DNA from: an uncultured Prevotellaceae bacterium
GTDB taxonomy: Bacteria > Bacteroidota > Bacteroidia > Bacteroidales > Bacteroidaceae
Assembly: GCA_947167515.1 (NCBI GenBank)
Contig: CAMVIM010000020.1
Span: 1 to 64,000, forward strand
Reading direction: 5' to 3'
DNA: 64,000 nucleotides
Position numbers and translations under genes: made by a program. Positions 52,405-60,861 of this stretch are shown here, piece by piece. The stretch's first letter is position 1, and each line of letters starts with the position of its first letter. The notes beneath the pieces were generated by a model. The model did not search any database. It was not told the origin of the DNA and was given only the letters and a program-made list of their open reading frames with translations.

Positions 52405-53892
52405 TTATTTAATATTGTCCACCCATGTGAACAGACGGCTCCAGCGCACTCCGTGTGATTTGCCGTAGCGGTCGGTGACGAGGGAGAGCCAGATGAAGAG
52501 GGGTTTGCCCACCACATGGTCTTCGGGTACGAAGCCCCAATAGCGGCTGTCGGCTGAGTTGTGGCGGTTGTCGCCCATCATCCAGTAGTAGTCCATCTGG
52601 AAGGTGTAGGAATCTGTGGCTTTGCCGTTGATGTAGATTTTGCCGTCCTTGACCTCCAGCTGGTTGTTTTCATACACACGGATGGGTCGCTCGTAGATGG
52701 CAAGGTTGTCCAAGGTGAGTTTCACGCTCTTGCCTTTGGCAGGAATCCAGATGGGTCCGTAGTTGTCGCGTGTCCATCCATACTGGTGGTTGAGGGGGTA
52801 GAGATTGCCCCAGTAGCCGTCTTTCACCTCGACGATGCTGTCACAGAAATCCTTGTTGGCGCGTAGGGCTTCCACCGCCATGTGAGTGAGGGGGATGCCT
52901 TGGTTGTGGTCGAGAATCTTGTCGCGGTCTTCGTCGCTGATGTTCAGTTCGTCGCACATCTCGTCGCTGAGCACCTGGTGGTTGCGTGTATAGACTTTGT
53001 AGTTGAACTGGGCAAAGGTGGGTGTCTCCTGTTTCTTTCCATCCACATAGATGATTTTATCCTTGATTTGGAGGGTCTGTCCAGGCAGTCCCACGCAACG
53101 TTTCACATAGTTCTCGCGACGATCGGCTGGACGGGTTGTCACGCTGCCATACACGTTGGTCTTGGCTGCCACAATCTGCTTGCCGATGCCGTAGAGCTGG
53201 TCGTACATCTTCTGCTGCTCTTCGCGCGAGAGGGATTCCATGAGCGGCACTTCGTAGCCCTGTTCGCTGGCCGCCATGCAGCCTTCCTGATAGCAGAGGC
53301 TGTAATAGTCGCCGTTGTAGCTCACCGCCACGGTGTCACCTGCGGGATAGTTGAACACGACGATGTCGCCCAGTTCCACCTTGCCGAAACCCTTCACGCG
53401 GCGGTATTCCCATTGAGGCCACTCGATGTAGGACTTGCAGTTGAGCATCGGGATGGTGTGCTGTGTGAGCGGCATGGTGAGGGGTGTCTGCGGAATGCGC
53501 GGGCCATAGCTCATTTTGCTCACCAAGAGGAAGTCGCCCGTCATGAGCGTCTTTTCGAGCGATGACGAGGGTATCTGGTAGTTCTGGAAGAAGAAGTTGT
53601 TGACGAAATAGACTGCCACGAGCGCGAAGACGATGGCATCGACCCAACTCATGATGGTGCGGGCGATGTCGCTCTCCAGTTCCTTCCACCATGTCCACTT
53701 GATTTTCTTGCTGATATAGACGTCGTAGATGAAGGGCACCACGATGAGTCCCCACCATGACTGTACCCAGTAGAGGAAAGCGAGATAGCAGGCGGTGGCT
53801 ACCCCGAACTTCACCCATTTCCATCCTGCCCATGTGGGCTTTTCGTTCTCTCCCGAACGTGTCTTCTTGAAACTTTTATAATCGAATGCCAT
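52405..53892 (-). CDS. lepB: Signal peptidase I
   Basis: A 495-residue leader peptidase, long as is usual in this phylum. Two N-terminal membrane segments (about 27-55 and 82-102) precede the catalytic Ser111 in YQIPSSSLEKTL. The Lys box is ENYVKRCVGLPGQ, followed by IIYVDGK. The closing box is MMGDNRHNSADSRYWGFVP. A large insertion lies between the Ser and Lys regions and after the Lys box. It cleaves Sec signal peptides such as those on many proteins in this window. It is six bp downstream of dapB in one unit. Confidence 0.95.
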   Translation of the reverse strand: MAFDYKSFKKTRSGENEKPTWAGWKWVKFGVATACYLAFLYWVQSWWGLIVVPFIYDVYISKKIKWTWWKELESDIARTIMSWVDAIVFALVAVYFVNNFFFQNYQIPSSSLEKTLMTGDFLLVSKMSYGPRIPQTPLTMPLTQHTIPMLNCKSYIEWPQWEYRRVKGFGKVELGDIVVFNYPAGDTVAVSYNGDYYSLCYQEGCMAASEQGYEVPLMESLSREEQQKMYDQLYGIGKQIVAAKTNVYGSVTTRPADRRENYVKRCVGLPGQTLQIKDKIIYVDGKKQETPTFAQFNYKVYTRNHQVLSDEMCDELNISDEDRDKILDHNQGIPLTHMAVEALRANKDFCDSIVEVKDGYWGNLYPLNHQYGWTRDNYGPIWIPAKGKSVKLTLDNLAIYERPIRVYENNQLEVKDGKIYINGKATDSYTFQMDYYWMMGDNRHNSADSRYWGFVPEDHVVGKPLFIWLSLVTDRYGKSHGVRWSRLFTWVDNIK

Positions 53893-53898
53893 TTCTAC

Positions 53899-54654
53899 TT
53901 AAAACTTAAACAAGTCGTCTGTGCTCAGCAGTCCTTCGTGCTGGGCGGTGAACTCTGCTGCGATGACGGCTCCGAGGGCAAAGCCCTGACGGGAGTGTGC
54001 ATCGTGGGTGATGGTGATTTGGTCAGCCTCGCTGTTCCACGTGATGGAGTGGATGCCTGGCACTTCGCCTCGGCGGATGCTGCTGATGGGCAGCAGGTCG
54101 GCAGCCACCTCGTCGGTGCCTTCCACGGTGCCGTCGGGCTGTTGCAGATAGCCCATCGTCCAGTCCTTCTTGCGGTCGAGCCGTTCCACAATCTGCTCGG
54201 CCAGTGTGATGCCTGTGCCAGATGGGTGGTCGAGTTTGTGGATGTGGTGCGTCTCTTCCTCTTTCACATCATACTGTGGGAACTGGTTCATGATGCTGGC
54301 CAGATATTTGTTCACGGCACTGAAGATGGCCACGCCAATAGAGTAGTTGCTGGCCCAGAAGAGGGTCTTTCCGCCTTCTGTGCATGCCTTCTTCACATCG
54401 TCGCCATGCTCTTTCAGCCACCCTGTGCTGCCGCTCACCACCTTCACGCCTGCCTTCCATGCTTTCAGGTAGTTGCCGTAGGCCGTCATGGGTGTGGTGA
54501 ATTCGATGGCCACATCTGCACTGGCAAATGCTTCGCTCTCAAACTCCTCCTGATTGTCGATGTCGATGATGCTCACGATTTCGTGGCCACGGCTCAGGGC
54601 AATCTGCTCTATCATCTTGCCCATCTTGCCGTATCCTATCAATGCTATTTTCAT
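53899..54654 (-). CDS. dapB: 4-Hydroxy-tetrahydrodipicolinate reductase
   Basis: A 251-residue NAD(P)H enzyme of the diaminopimelate pathway. It has a Rossmann start IALIGYGKMGKMIEQIA, VEFTTPMTAYGNYLKAWKA-like nucleotide-site residues, the catalytic His pair and Lys in EETHHIHKLDHPSGTGIT, and a C-terminal FALGAVIAAEF helix. Together with Ddh (22956-23855) it supplies meso-diaminopimelate. A -7 box (TACCTTTG on the minus strand) lies 45 bp upstream. Confidence 0.95.
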   Translation of the reverse strand: MKIALIGYGKMGKMIEQIALSRGHEIVSIIDIDNQEEFESEAFASADVAIEFTTPMTAYGNYLKAWKAGVKVVSGSTGWLKEHGDDVKKACTEGGKTLFWASNYSIGVAIFSAVNKYLASIMNQFPQYDVKEEETHHIHKLDHPSGTGITLAEQIVERLDRKKDWTMGYLQQPDGTVEGTDEVAADLLPISSIRRGEVPGIHSITWNSEADQITITHDAHSRQGFALGAVIAAEFTAQHEGLLSTDDLFKF

Positions 54655-54698
54655 CTTTCTGTCCTGGGTTTTTTGACTTGATTTCTAAAAAAACACTG

Positions 54699-54758
54699 CA
54701 AAGGTAAGGAAAAGTTAGGAGTTAAGAGTGAGGAGTTAGGAGTTTTTCACTACCTTTG
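54699..54758. promoter_or_regulatory. Divergent -7 boxes for dapB and the DUF2851 gene
   Basis: The minus-strand TACCTTTG at 54699-54706 faces dapB. The plus-strand TACCTTTG at 54751-54758 faces the gene at 54780. Between them is a GAGTTAGGAGT-like short repeat (54714-54743). No convincing TTTG is found at -33 for either. Confidence 0.6.
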
Positions 54759-54779
54759 AACAAAATTTAATGCAAAACG

Positions 54780-56090
54780 ATGGAACAACTGCTTCACTAT
54801 GTATGGAAACACAAGATTTTTCCTCTGCACGAACTTCGCACGACTGATGGGCGTCTGCTGGAGGTGCTCAATCCAGGCATTCACAACACCGATGCGGGAC
54901 CTGACTTCACAGGGGCAAAAATCAAGCTGGACGGAGTGGAGTGGGTGGGAAACGTGGAGCTGCACCTGAAGACCAGCGACTGGTTTCGTCATCATCACGA
55001 CACCGATGCCGCCTATGCAAACATCATCCTCCATGTGGCGACCGAGATAGACCGCCCGCTTTATTATCCCAATGGGCAGGAAGTGCCTCAGTTGCAACTC
55101 GCTGTGCCTCAGCAGGTGCGGGACAACTATACCGCCCTCAGCCGCAGCGATGGGCATCCCCGTTGCCGCCATGTGGTCGGCGCTCTCCCCCTGTTCACCG
55201 TCCACAACTGGATGACCTCCCTCACGTTGGAGCGTTTTGAAGAGCGCGCCCGTCAAATCATGGAGCGTCGCGAAGCCCTCGACAAGAACTGGGAGGACAC
55301 TCTCTTTGTCACCCTTGCCCGCAACTTCGGCTTCGGCATCAACGGCGATGCCTTCGAGCGGTGGGCGCAATCCATCCCGATGAATGCGGTGGCCAAGCAC
55401 CGCGATGACCTTTTCCAGATAGAAGCCATCTTTTTCGGTCAGGCAGGACTGCTCGAAGGTGAATGTGCCGACGACTATTCGCTGCGGCTGCAAAGGGAAT
55501 ACCGCTATCTGCGTCAGAAGTTCGGTCTGACGCCCATCGACCCGAAAGTGTGGAAGTTCCTTCGTCTTCGTCCTCAAAATTTCCCCCATATCCGCATCGC
55601 CCAGCTCGCCATGCTCTACTATGAGCAGCGGCTCAACCTCTCCCGACTCATCAACGCCGCCAACCTCGAAGAGACCACCGCCCTGCTCCTCACGCATGTG
55701 AGCGACTACTGGCGCACTCACTACACCTTCGATGCGCCCCCTTCCCGTCCGATGGAGAAGGCTCTTTCGCCCACCTCCATCCAGCTCATCCTCATCAACA
55801 GCGTCGCGCCCATCCTCTTCGCCTACGGCAAGTACAAGTCCGAGGCCTCGCTGTGCGACCGTGCGTTCGACCTGTGGCAGCAACTTCCTCCAGAGAACAA
55901 CACCATCATCCGCAACTGGGTTTCCGCTGGCATCACTTGCGAAAATGCCGCCGACTCCCAAGCCCTCATTCAGCTCCACCGCAACTATTGCCAGCGTCGC
56001 GACTGTCTGCGCTGTAAGTTTGGCTACGAATATTTGCGCCACACCCCCGACTTCCTCCGTGAGCAGGAAGAGCCGTCGGACAACCTATAG
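54780..56090 (+). CDS. DUF2851 family protein
   Basis: A 436-residue soluble protein. The N-terminus, EQLLHYVWKHKIFP, then VLNPGIHNTDAGPDFTGAKI and GNVELHLKTSDWFRHHHD, are hallmark motifs of DUF2851. The Asp-Gly-Pro-Asp-Phe and Glu-x-His blocks resemble nuclease-like metal sites, but activity is unproven. Near the end is a Cys-rich pattern, CQRRDCLRCKFGYE, a possible metal ligand set. It is a single-gene unit between a divergent promoter and a strong bidirectional terminator. Confidence 0.88.
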   Translation: MEQLLHYVWKHKIFPLHELRTTDGRLLEVLNPGIHNTDAGPDFTGAKIKLDGVEWVGNVELHLKTSDWFRHHHDTDAAYANIILHVATEIDRPLYYPNGQEVPQLQLAVPQQVRDNYTALSRSDGHPRCRHVVGALPLFTVHNWMTSLTLERFEERARQIMERREALDKNWEDTLFVTLARNFGFGINGDAFERWAQSIPMNAVAKHRDDLFQIEAIFFGQAGLLEGECADDYSLRLQREYRYLRQKFGLTPIDPKVWKFLRLRPQNFPHIRIAQLAMLYYEQRLNLSRLINAANLEETTALLLTHVSDYWRTHYTFDAPPSRPMEKALSPTSIQLILINSVAPILFAYGKYKSEASLCDRAFDLWQQLPPENNTIIRNWVSAGITCENAADSQALIQLHRNYCQRRDCLRCKFGYEYLRHTPDFLREQEEPSDNL

Positions 56091-56104
56091 CCGCTTGGAA
56101 AAGG

Positions 56105-56159
56105 CACAAGAAAAGAGGGGCTGACCCACCTGTGTGTGAGTCAACCCCTCTTTCTTGTG
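56105..56159. terminator. Bidirectional terminator
   Basis: Arms 56105-56125 and 56140-56159 pair with 19 bp, one bulge and one mismatch. They have A- and T-rich ends and a GGGG/CCCC core. It separates the DUF2851 gene from the convergent tRNA gene. Confidence 0.8.
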
Positions 56160-56167
56160 TGTATAGT

Positions 56168-56242
56168 TGGTAGCTCCACCGGGAATCGAACCCGGATCTA
56201 ATCTTTAGGAGAGATTTGTTCTATCCATTGAACTATGGGGCC
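56168..56242 (-). tRNA. tRNA-Arg (anticodon CCT)
   Basis: A 75-nt tRNA including an encoded CCA. The anticodon arm is AATCT-CTCCTAA-AGATT, giving anticodon CCT for AGG codons. The D arm is GTTC...GAAC and the T arm CCGGG-TTCGATT-CCCGG. The acceptor stem as read is GGCCCCA with TGGAGCT, so pair 1-72 is G-T and pair 4-69 is a C-A mismatch. All other positions pair. A -7 box lies 17 bp upstream. Confidence 0.92.
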
Positions 56243-56259
56243 CCACCAGTTAGCGGTTG

Positions 56260-56267
56260 CAAAGGTA
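56260..56267 (-). promoter_or_regulatory. -7 box for tRNA-Arg
   Basis: The minus strand reads TACCTTTG, 17 bp before the tRNA 5' end, which fits direct transcription of the tRNA. Confidence 0.55.
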
Positions 56268-56394
56268 CAACTTTTTCATGAATAATTGACAATTGCCTGT
56301 TGATAATTGGATGTTCGGAATATTTTTTTGTGTGAAAAGCAAGTGAGAAGGCAAAATTATCAATGAGCACTGAGCAATTATCAATAAATTTCAC

Positions 56395-56402
56395 TAATTT
56401 TG
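56395..56402 (+). promoter_or_regulatory. -7 box for the nucleoside kinase gene
   Basis: TAATTTTG matches the consensus, 23 bp before the chosen ATG at 56426. It excludes the earlier in-frame ATG at 56363. Confidence 0.5.
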
Positions 56403-56425
56403 CCGCAAACTCTAACCCGAAGCCT

Positions 56426-57547
56426 ATGGACACAACAGCCATGAGAGAAATCAGAACGAACCGCAGCACTGAAAAGTTTGAGGTCAATGGAGCCTTCCTC
56501 AAGATAATGGAACAGCTTAAACCCGCATTGGAAGGCATGTCGCTCGACGAAGCCATCGAGTTTCTCGTCAGTCGAGTGAAAGGAAAGTACCTGTTCAGCA
56601 AGCGGCTCAAGACCGTCTGCAGTTCCATCGGCATGATGAACCGCGTCATCGACCGAGGCGATGCCTACAGGCTGGTCAAGGTGGCTGAAGCCCTGCAAGT
56701 GCGAGGCATCGAACTGATAGCCAAGGCTGTCGACAGCCGTCCCGACGTGAAGGCGGTGCTCATTGCAGGCCCTTCGTCGAGTGGCAAGACCACCTTCAGC
56801 AAGAAGCTCTGCATGGCACTCGAAAGCTATGGCCACACCGTGCAGTGTCTCTCTTTCGATGACTACTATGTCAATCGTGAAGATACTCCCAGAGACGAGA
56901 CGGGCGACTACGACTATGAGAGCATCCATGCCATCAACATCAACCTCTTCCAGCAGCACTTTCAGCAACTCCTTGCTGGCGAAGAGATTGAACTGCCACG
57001 CTACGACTTCCCGACAGGCAAGAGTGTCAGCAGCGGTAAGCGTCTGCGCCTCACTCCCTCCACCATCCTCATCATGGAAGGCATCCATGCCCTCAACCCC
57101 CTACTGACGGGCAACATCCCCTCCGAAAGCCTCTTCCGCATCTACATCTCGGCACTCACCGTGGCGAAGAACGACGATGGTTCCTACTATGCCACCACCG
57201 ACAACCGCTTGGTGCGCCGCATGGTGCGCGACTTCCAGTTCCGCAACACCACTGCCTCCTCCACACTCGCCCGTTGGCTTTCGGTGCGCCGAGGCGAAGA
57301 GAAGTGGATCACTCCCTTCCAGCAGAATGCCGACGTGAACTTCTGCACCGCCTTCCAGTACGAGCTGGCTGTGCTGAAAGAAAAGGCACTTCCTCTGCTG
57401 GAGAAAGTGCCTGAGGGTGACCCGAACTATGAAGAGGCGCAGCGGCTCCGGTGGGTGTGCCAGCGGTTCCACACCATTCCTCTCGACTTGTTGCCTTCTC
57501 ACTCCCTCCTTCGTGAATTCATGGGAGGCAGTGCCTTCGAGTACTGA
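56426..57547 (+). CDS. Uridine-kinase-like nucleoside kinase
   Basis: A 373-residue protein with a P-loop kinase domain of the phosphoribulokinase/uridine kinase family. Walker A is IAGPSSSGKTTFSKKL, with LSFDDYYVNREDTP and LIMEGIHALNPLL. RLVRRMVRDFQFRNTTASST is the lid region. Bacteroidota relatives are often about 550 residues with an N-terminal TGS/ThrRS-like module. Here the N-terminus (about 1-100; LKIMEQLKPALEGMSLDEAI) is shorter and I do not recognise a TGS domain. It probably phosphorylates a nucleoside; the substrate is unknown. Confidence 0.85.
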   Translation: MDTTAMREIRTNRSTEKFEVNGAFLKIMEQLKPALEGMSLDEAIEFLVSRVKGKYLFSKRLKTVCSSIGMMNRVIDRGDAYRLVKVAEALQVRGIELIAKAVDSRPDVKAVLIAGPSSSGKTTFSKKLCMALESYGHTVQCLSFDDYYVNREDTPRDETGDYDYESIHAININLFQQHFQQLLAGEEIELPRYDFPTGKSVSSGKRLRLTPSTILIMEGIHALNPLLTGNIPSESLFRIYISALTVAKNDDGSYYATTDNRLVRRMVRDFQFRNTTASSTLARWLSVRRGEEKWITPFQQNADVNFCTAFQYELAVLKEKALPLLEKVPEGDPNYEEAQRLRWVCQRFHTIPLDLLPSHSLLREFMGGSAFEY

Positions 57548-57569
57548 GTTGCATTTTTCTCGACATCGC

Positions 57570-58421
57570 TCATGAAGGTCTCATTTTCACCACACCCACA
57601 TAGGTCAGCAGGATAATATTCATCATCAGCGCATAGATGATGGCTGGGATGGCGATGGTCTCATTGTCGAACACCAGCGGGCTGCAAGCCACCGTGATGG
57701 CCTGTGCCGCATTCTGCATGCCCACCTCGATGACGATGGTGCGGCGTTCGCTGCCTTTCAGCCTGAAGAGGAAGGAGAGCAACGCCCCGCCTCCCATGGC
57801 CAAGAGGATGAGCACCGTGATGGTGAGGCCCAACGACGGGAACTCCCTCACGATGGTGTCGCGGTGCTGGAAAAAGAATACCGCCGCCAGCAGGATGAGG
57901 GCGGGGAAGGCCGCTTTCTTCAGCACGTTGTGGATGCGCTGGGCGGCATTGCGCCATTTCGTGCCCACACCCACCCCGATGAGGATGGGCACTGCCATGA
58001 GCACCAGATTCTGCATCAGCAGGTTACCCACAGGCAGCTGCACATCGGTGGCTGTGCCCAGACTTTGAGTGGTCCATGCCATAATCAGCGGCACGGTGAA
58101 CAGGGTGATGATGGACGAGCAGGCGGTGAGAGTGACCGACAGTGCCACGTCGCCCCGTGCCAGCATCGTAAACACGTTGCTCGAACTGCCTCCAGGACTG
58201 CAGGCGATGAGCACCACGCCGATGAAGAACAGCGGACTGAGGTGGAACACCATGCTCACAGCCCATGCCAAAAGGGGCAGCAGCACAATTTGACCCAACA
58301 GTCCTGCCGCCACCGGCCACGGACGTTGCAGAATCAGCTGAAAATCATGAGGCCTCAATGTCAGACCCAGGTCGAACATGAGCAGCGTCAGGATGGGAAG
58401 AACAATAATGATTGTATTCAT
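57570..58421 (-). CDS. Bile acid:sodium symporter (BASS) family transporter
   Basis: A 283-residue membrane protein with eight to nine helices. Family motifs are FDLGLTLRPHDFQLIL, the sodium-site crossover IACSPGGSSSNVFTMLA, and VIEVGMQNAAQAITVA in the second crossover. It transports an organic anion with sodium; bile acid is only one possibility. ATG overlaps the dgt stop (ATGA), so it is translationally coupled to the dNTPase gene. Confidence 0.93.
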   Translation of the reverse strand: MNTIIIVLPILTLLMFDLGLTLRPHDFQLILQRPWPVAAGLLGQIVLLPLLAWAVSMVFHLSPLFFIGVVLIACSPGGSSSNVFTMLARGDVALSVTLTACSSIITLFTVPLIMAWTTQSLGTATDVQLPVGNLLMQNLVLMAVPILIGVGVGTKWRNAAQRIHNVLKKAAFPALILLAAVFFFQHRDTIVREFPSLGLTITVLILLAMGGGALLSFLFRLKGSERRTIVIEVGMQNAAQAITVACSPLVFDNETIAIPAIIYALMMNIILLTYVGVVKMRPS

Positions 58422-59731
58422 ATCATGGGGAGGCTTTCACCGTTGATTTTGCGATAGAGGTCAAGGGAAAACACGTCGGTCATGCCAGAGAGGTAGTCGA
58501 GCACCGCCATGATGCGCACGTAAGTGTCGGGGCTATCCACCTCATACTGCGACGACACGCGGTCGAGCAGCAGGCGGCTGTAGGCATGCTGAGGATTCAT
58601 CACCGCATGGATGAAAAGCCCCATGAGCGTGTAGATGATTTTGTAACCAGCCAGTTCGGTGTCCACCACATCGCGGCTGCGATAGATGCGGCTCTGCGCC
58701 ACCTCCACACACGCCTCGTAGGCTCCCCTCACCAGCGGACACGCATGCCCCAGCAGCGAACCCTCCATCGAGCCGTCGAGGATGGCTTCCTCCTGGTCCA
58801 GAAACACCCTCACGCACTCGCGCTCCAAGGCACCGATGGCACATGAGCGGAAATAAGCCACCTGCTCGTTGCGGTCGCTCACGGCACTGGCCCGCTCCAC
58901 AATGTGCGCCCGTTTCTCTTCCTCCACAAATCCCAGCATCAGGTCGCGCGTCTGCTCAAACGAGAGCAGTTTCAGCTTGTGGGCATCCTCCAGGTCCATC
59001 ACCTCATAGCAGATGTCGTCGGCAGCCTCCACCAGATATGCCAGCGGATGCCGATGCCAGCCTCTCACCCCCTTGCCGATGCCCAGTTCGGCAGCAATGC
59101 ACTCGTAGAGGGGTTGCTCCTGTGTGAAGAAGCCAAACTTCTGCTTCGTGGCTTCGATGGCAGGGTAGGGATACTTCACGATGCTTGCCAGTGTGGAGTA
59201 GGTGAGCACGAAACCGCCTTTTCGGCGTCCCTTGAACTGATGGGTGAGCAAGCGGAAAGCATTCGCATTGCCGTCGAAATGGGTGATGTCAGCCCATTGC
59301 TCCGCTGTCAGCTGCCCTCTATATTTGATGCCTTCGCCCTCGCTGAAGTAGGAGGCAATCGCCCGCTCTCCCGAATGGCCGAAAGGCGGGTTGCCCATGT
59401 CGTGCGCCAGACACGCCGCCGACACGATGGAGCCTATCTCGCCCACCATCGAGTCCTTCAGTTCGGGGTGCCGCTCCTGAAGCCTGTGCGCCACGTCGTC
59501 ACCCAGACTTCTGCCCACGCTCGCCACCTCCAGCGAGTGGGTCAGACGGTTGTGTACAAACACGCTGCCCGGCAGCGGAAACACCTGCGTCTTGTTCTGC
59601 ATGCGCCGGAAAGGCGCCGAGAAAATCAGGCGGTCATAGTCGCGACGGAACTCCGTGCGGTCATCTTGTCGGCTCACGTGCAGGTCTTCCTGCCCCAGCC
59701 GTTTATTCGATATCAGTTGTTGCCAATTCAC
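58418..59731 (-). CDS. dgt: dGTP triphosphohydrolase
   Basis: A 437-residue HD-domain enzyme that hydrolyses dGTP to deoxyguanosine and triphosphate. Metal ligands are in HNRLTHSLEVASVGRSLG, AHDMGNPPFGHSGE, and an Asp further on in VEAADDICYEVMDLEDA. The N-terminal FRRDYDRLIFSAPFRRMQNKT block is typical. GTG start, MNWQQL. The leader of about 100 nt carries a hairpin and a possible short ORF. dut lies nearby on the other strand, so two dNTP-pool enzymes flank the same gap. Confidence 0.94.
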   Translation of the reverse strand: MNWQQLISNKRLGQEDLHVSRQDDRTEFRRDYDRLIFSAPFRRMQNKTQVFPLPGSVFVHNRLTHSLEVASVGRSLGDDVAHRLQERHPELKDSMVGEIGSIVSAACLAHDMGNPPFGHSGERAIASYFSEGEGIKYRGQLTAEQWADITHFDGNANAFRLLTHQFKGRRKGGFVLTYSTLASIVKYPYPAIEATKQKFGFFTQEQPLYECIAAELGIGKGVRGWHRHPLAYLVEAADDICYEVMDLEDAHKLKLLSFEQTRDLMLGFVEEEKRAHIVERASAVSDRNEQVAYFRSCAIGALERECVRVFLDQEEAILDGSMEGSLLGHACPLVRGAYEACVEVAQSRIYRSRDVVDTELAGYKIIYTLMGLFIHAVMNPQHAYSRLLLDRVSSQYEVDSPDTYVRIMAVLDYLSGMTDVFSLDLYRKINGESLPMI

Positions 59732-59763
59732 CTCTTATTTACCATTTAATCATTTACCATCTC

Positions 59764-59830
59764 TCATTTCCAACCCATTATTGGGCAATTTACCGGTTTT
59801 TTGTGAGGAACAATCGCCCAGCGCATGGGC
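59764..59830 (-). other. Leader hairpin and possible 20-codon uORF of dgt
   Basis: On the minus strand GCCCA-TGCGC-TGGGC (59830-59816) forms a stem. Its ATG (59826) opens a 20-codon ORF beginning Met-Arg-Trp-Ala and ending at 59764, 32 bp before dgt. It nearly matches the rhomboid-gene leader (29137-29185). Confidence 0.35.
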
Positions 59831-59838
59831 AGGCAGTG

Positions 59839-59870
59839 CAAAGGTAGTGAAAAGTTCTCATTCGTGCAAA
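59839..59870 (-). promoter_or_regulatory. dgt promoter
   Basis: On the minus strand TTTG (59867-59870), a 20-bp spacer and TACCTTTG (59839-59846) match the consensus well. Confidence 0.75.
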
Positions 59871-60010
59871 GGAAGCCTGCTTGTTTTTCCTGAAAAATTC
59901 AATCAATTTACGATAATGAAAAGGGTTTCCACTTTCACCTCTGTGCCATCTCCACTGCTTTAAATAGGGAACATCCACTTCAAGCCAATAGGTATATCGA
60001 CTTTAATTCT

Positions 60011-60094
60011 AAAGTTTGAGTTATAAAACCTAAACTTTGAGTTACAAAACTCAAACTTTGAATTTTAGAACTCAAACTTTGAAAATAATATTGA
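60011..60094. repeat. Four-copy 21-bp tandem repeat
   Basis: Units start at 60011, 60032, 60053 and 60074 and share AAA(G/C)TTTGA(G/A)TT. AAACTC and its complement GAGTTT alternate, giving overlapping hairpins. The gap 59732-60386 (655 bp) holds no gene, only this array, a 23-bp two-copy repeat (60103-60148, TTGTCGTTGTG core) and a GGCTGTGCAC-type hairpin near 60201. Confidence 0.85.
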
Positions 60095-60356
60095 GAACGG
60101 CTACGCACATTTGTCGTTGTGCCGTATGCACTCTTGTCGTTGTGGAGTACGCATAGAAATGAATGTGCCTTTCGTTTCACCTGTACTCATCGTGATAGCG
60201 GGCTGTGCACTTGATGTGTGCAGCCTCCTTCTTCGTTCTTGTTGATGAGGCTCTGGAGGGGCGTTGTGGGGGAGGAGTTTGTTGCTTTGACATTTTTTTT
60301 TGTGCCCTAAAACATACTTTAACCCTTAGTTTTTAGTTTTTAGCGTTTTGTTTTCT

Positions 60357-60364
60357 TACCTTTG
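60357..60364 (+). promoter_or_regulatory. -7 box for dut
   Basis: TACCTTTG lies 22 bp before the dut ATG. The upstream region is T-rich without a TTTG at the standard distance. Confidence 0.55.
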
Positions 60365-60386
60365 CAAAAAATTTCTTGATAAAGAT

Positions 60387-60818
60387 ATGGAAATAAGAAT
60401 CATCAATAGGTCGCATCATGCGTTGCCTCAGTATGCCACACCGCTGTCGGCGGGTATGGACTTGAGGGCAAACCTCGATGCGCCCATCACGTTGGAGCCT
60501 ATGGAGCGCGTACTGGTGCCCACGGGTTTGTTTATGGCATTGCCTGAAGGTTATGAGGCACAGGTGCGCCCACGTTCGGGATTGGCCATCAAGAAAGGTG
60601 TGACGGTGCTGAACTCGCCGGGCACGGTGGATGCCGACTATCGGGGCGAGGTGTGTGTGATTCTGGTCAACCTGTCGAAGGAGGCGTTTGTCATCAACGA
60701 TGGGGAACGCATTGCCCAAATGGTCATCGCCCGCCACGAACAGCCTCGACTGGTGGAGGTGGAAGTGCTGGACGAGACAGAAAGAGGTGCCGGTGGATTT
60801 GGACACACTGGAGTGTGA
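60387..60818 (+). CDS. dut: dUTP diphosphatase
   Basis: A 143-residue trimeric dUTPase converting dUTP to dUMP. The five family motifs are present: [30 protein letters not shown], a conserved [10 protein letters not shown] and the C-terminal [10 protein letters not shown], where His replaces the usual Ser. The start is the Met of MEIRIINRS after the -7 box; a Met 13 codons earlier lies within the promoter. It leads a unit with the TPR protein, DUF4292 lipoprotein and EnvC-like gene. Confidence 0.95.
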   Translation: MEIRIINRSHHALPQYATPLSAGMDLRANLDAPITLEPMERVLVPTGLFMALPEGYEAQVRPRSGLAIKKGVTVLNSPGTVDADYRGEVCVILVNLSKEAFVINDGERIAQMVIARHEQPRLVEVEVLDETERGAGGFGHTGV

Positions 60819-60861
60819 GATTTGTGCTTATGAGGTTTTGTGGTTGTAAGACTATAAGGTC

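Noticed and set aside
54750..56042. A 430-codon open frame on the minus strand
   Set aside because: Antisense to the DUF2851 gene, which has characteristic motifs and a promoter box; a shadow of its codon bias.
60011..60148. CRISPR array or origin iterons
   Set aside because: Units abut with no spacers, and there is no replication initiator or DnaA gene nearby; a plain tandem repeat fits.
59980..60180. A 66-codon minus-strand ORF rich in Ser, Gln and Leu
   Set aside because: It is the translation of the 21-bp tandem repeat (QSLSFVTQSL-like) and lacks a start context.
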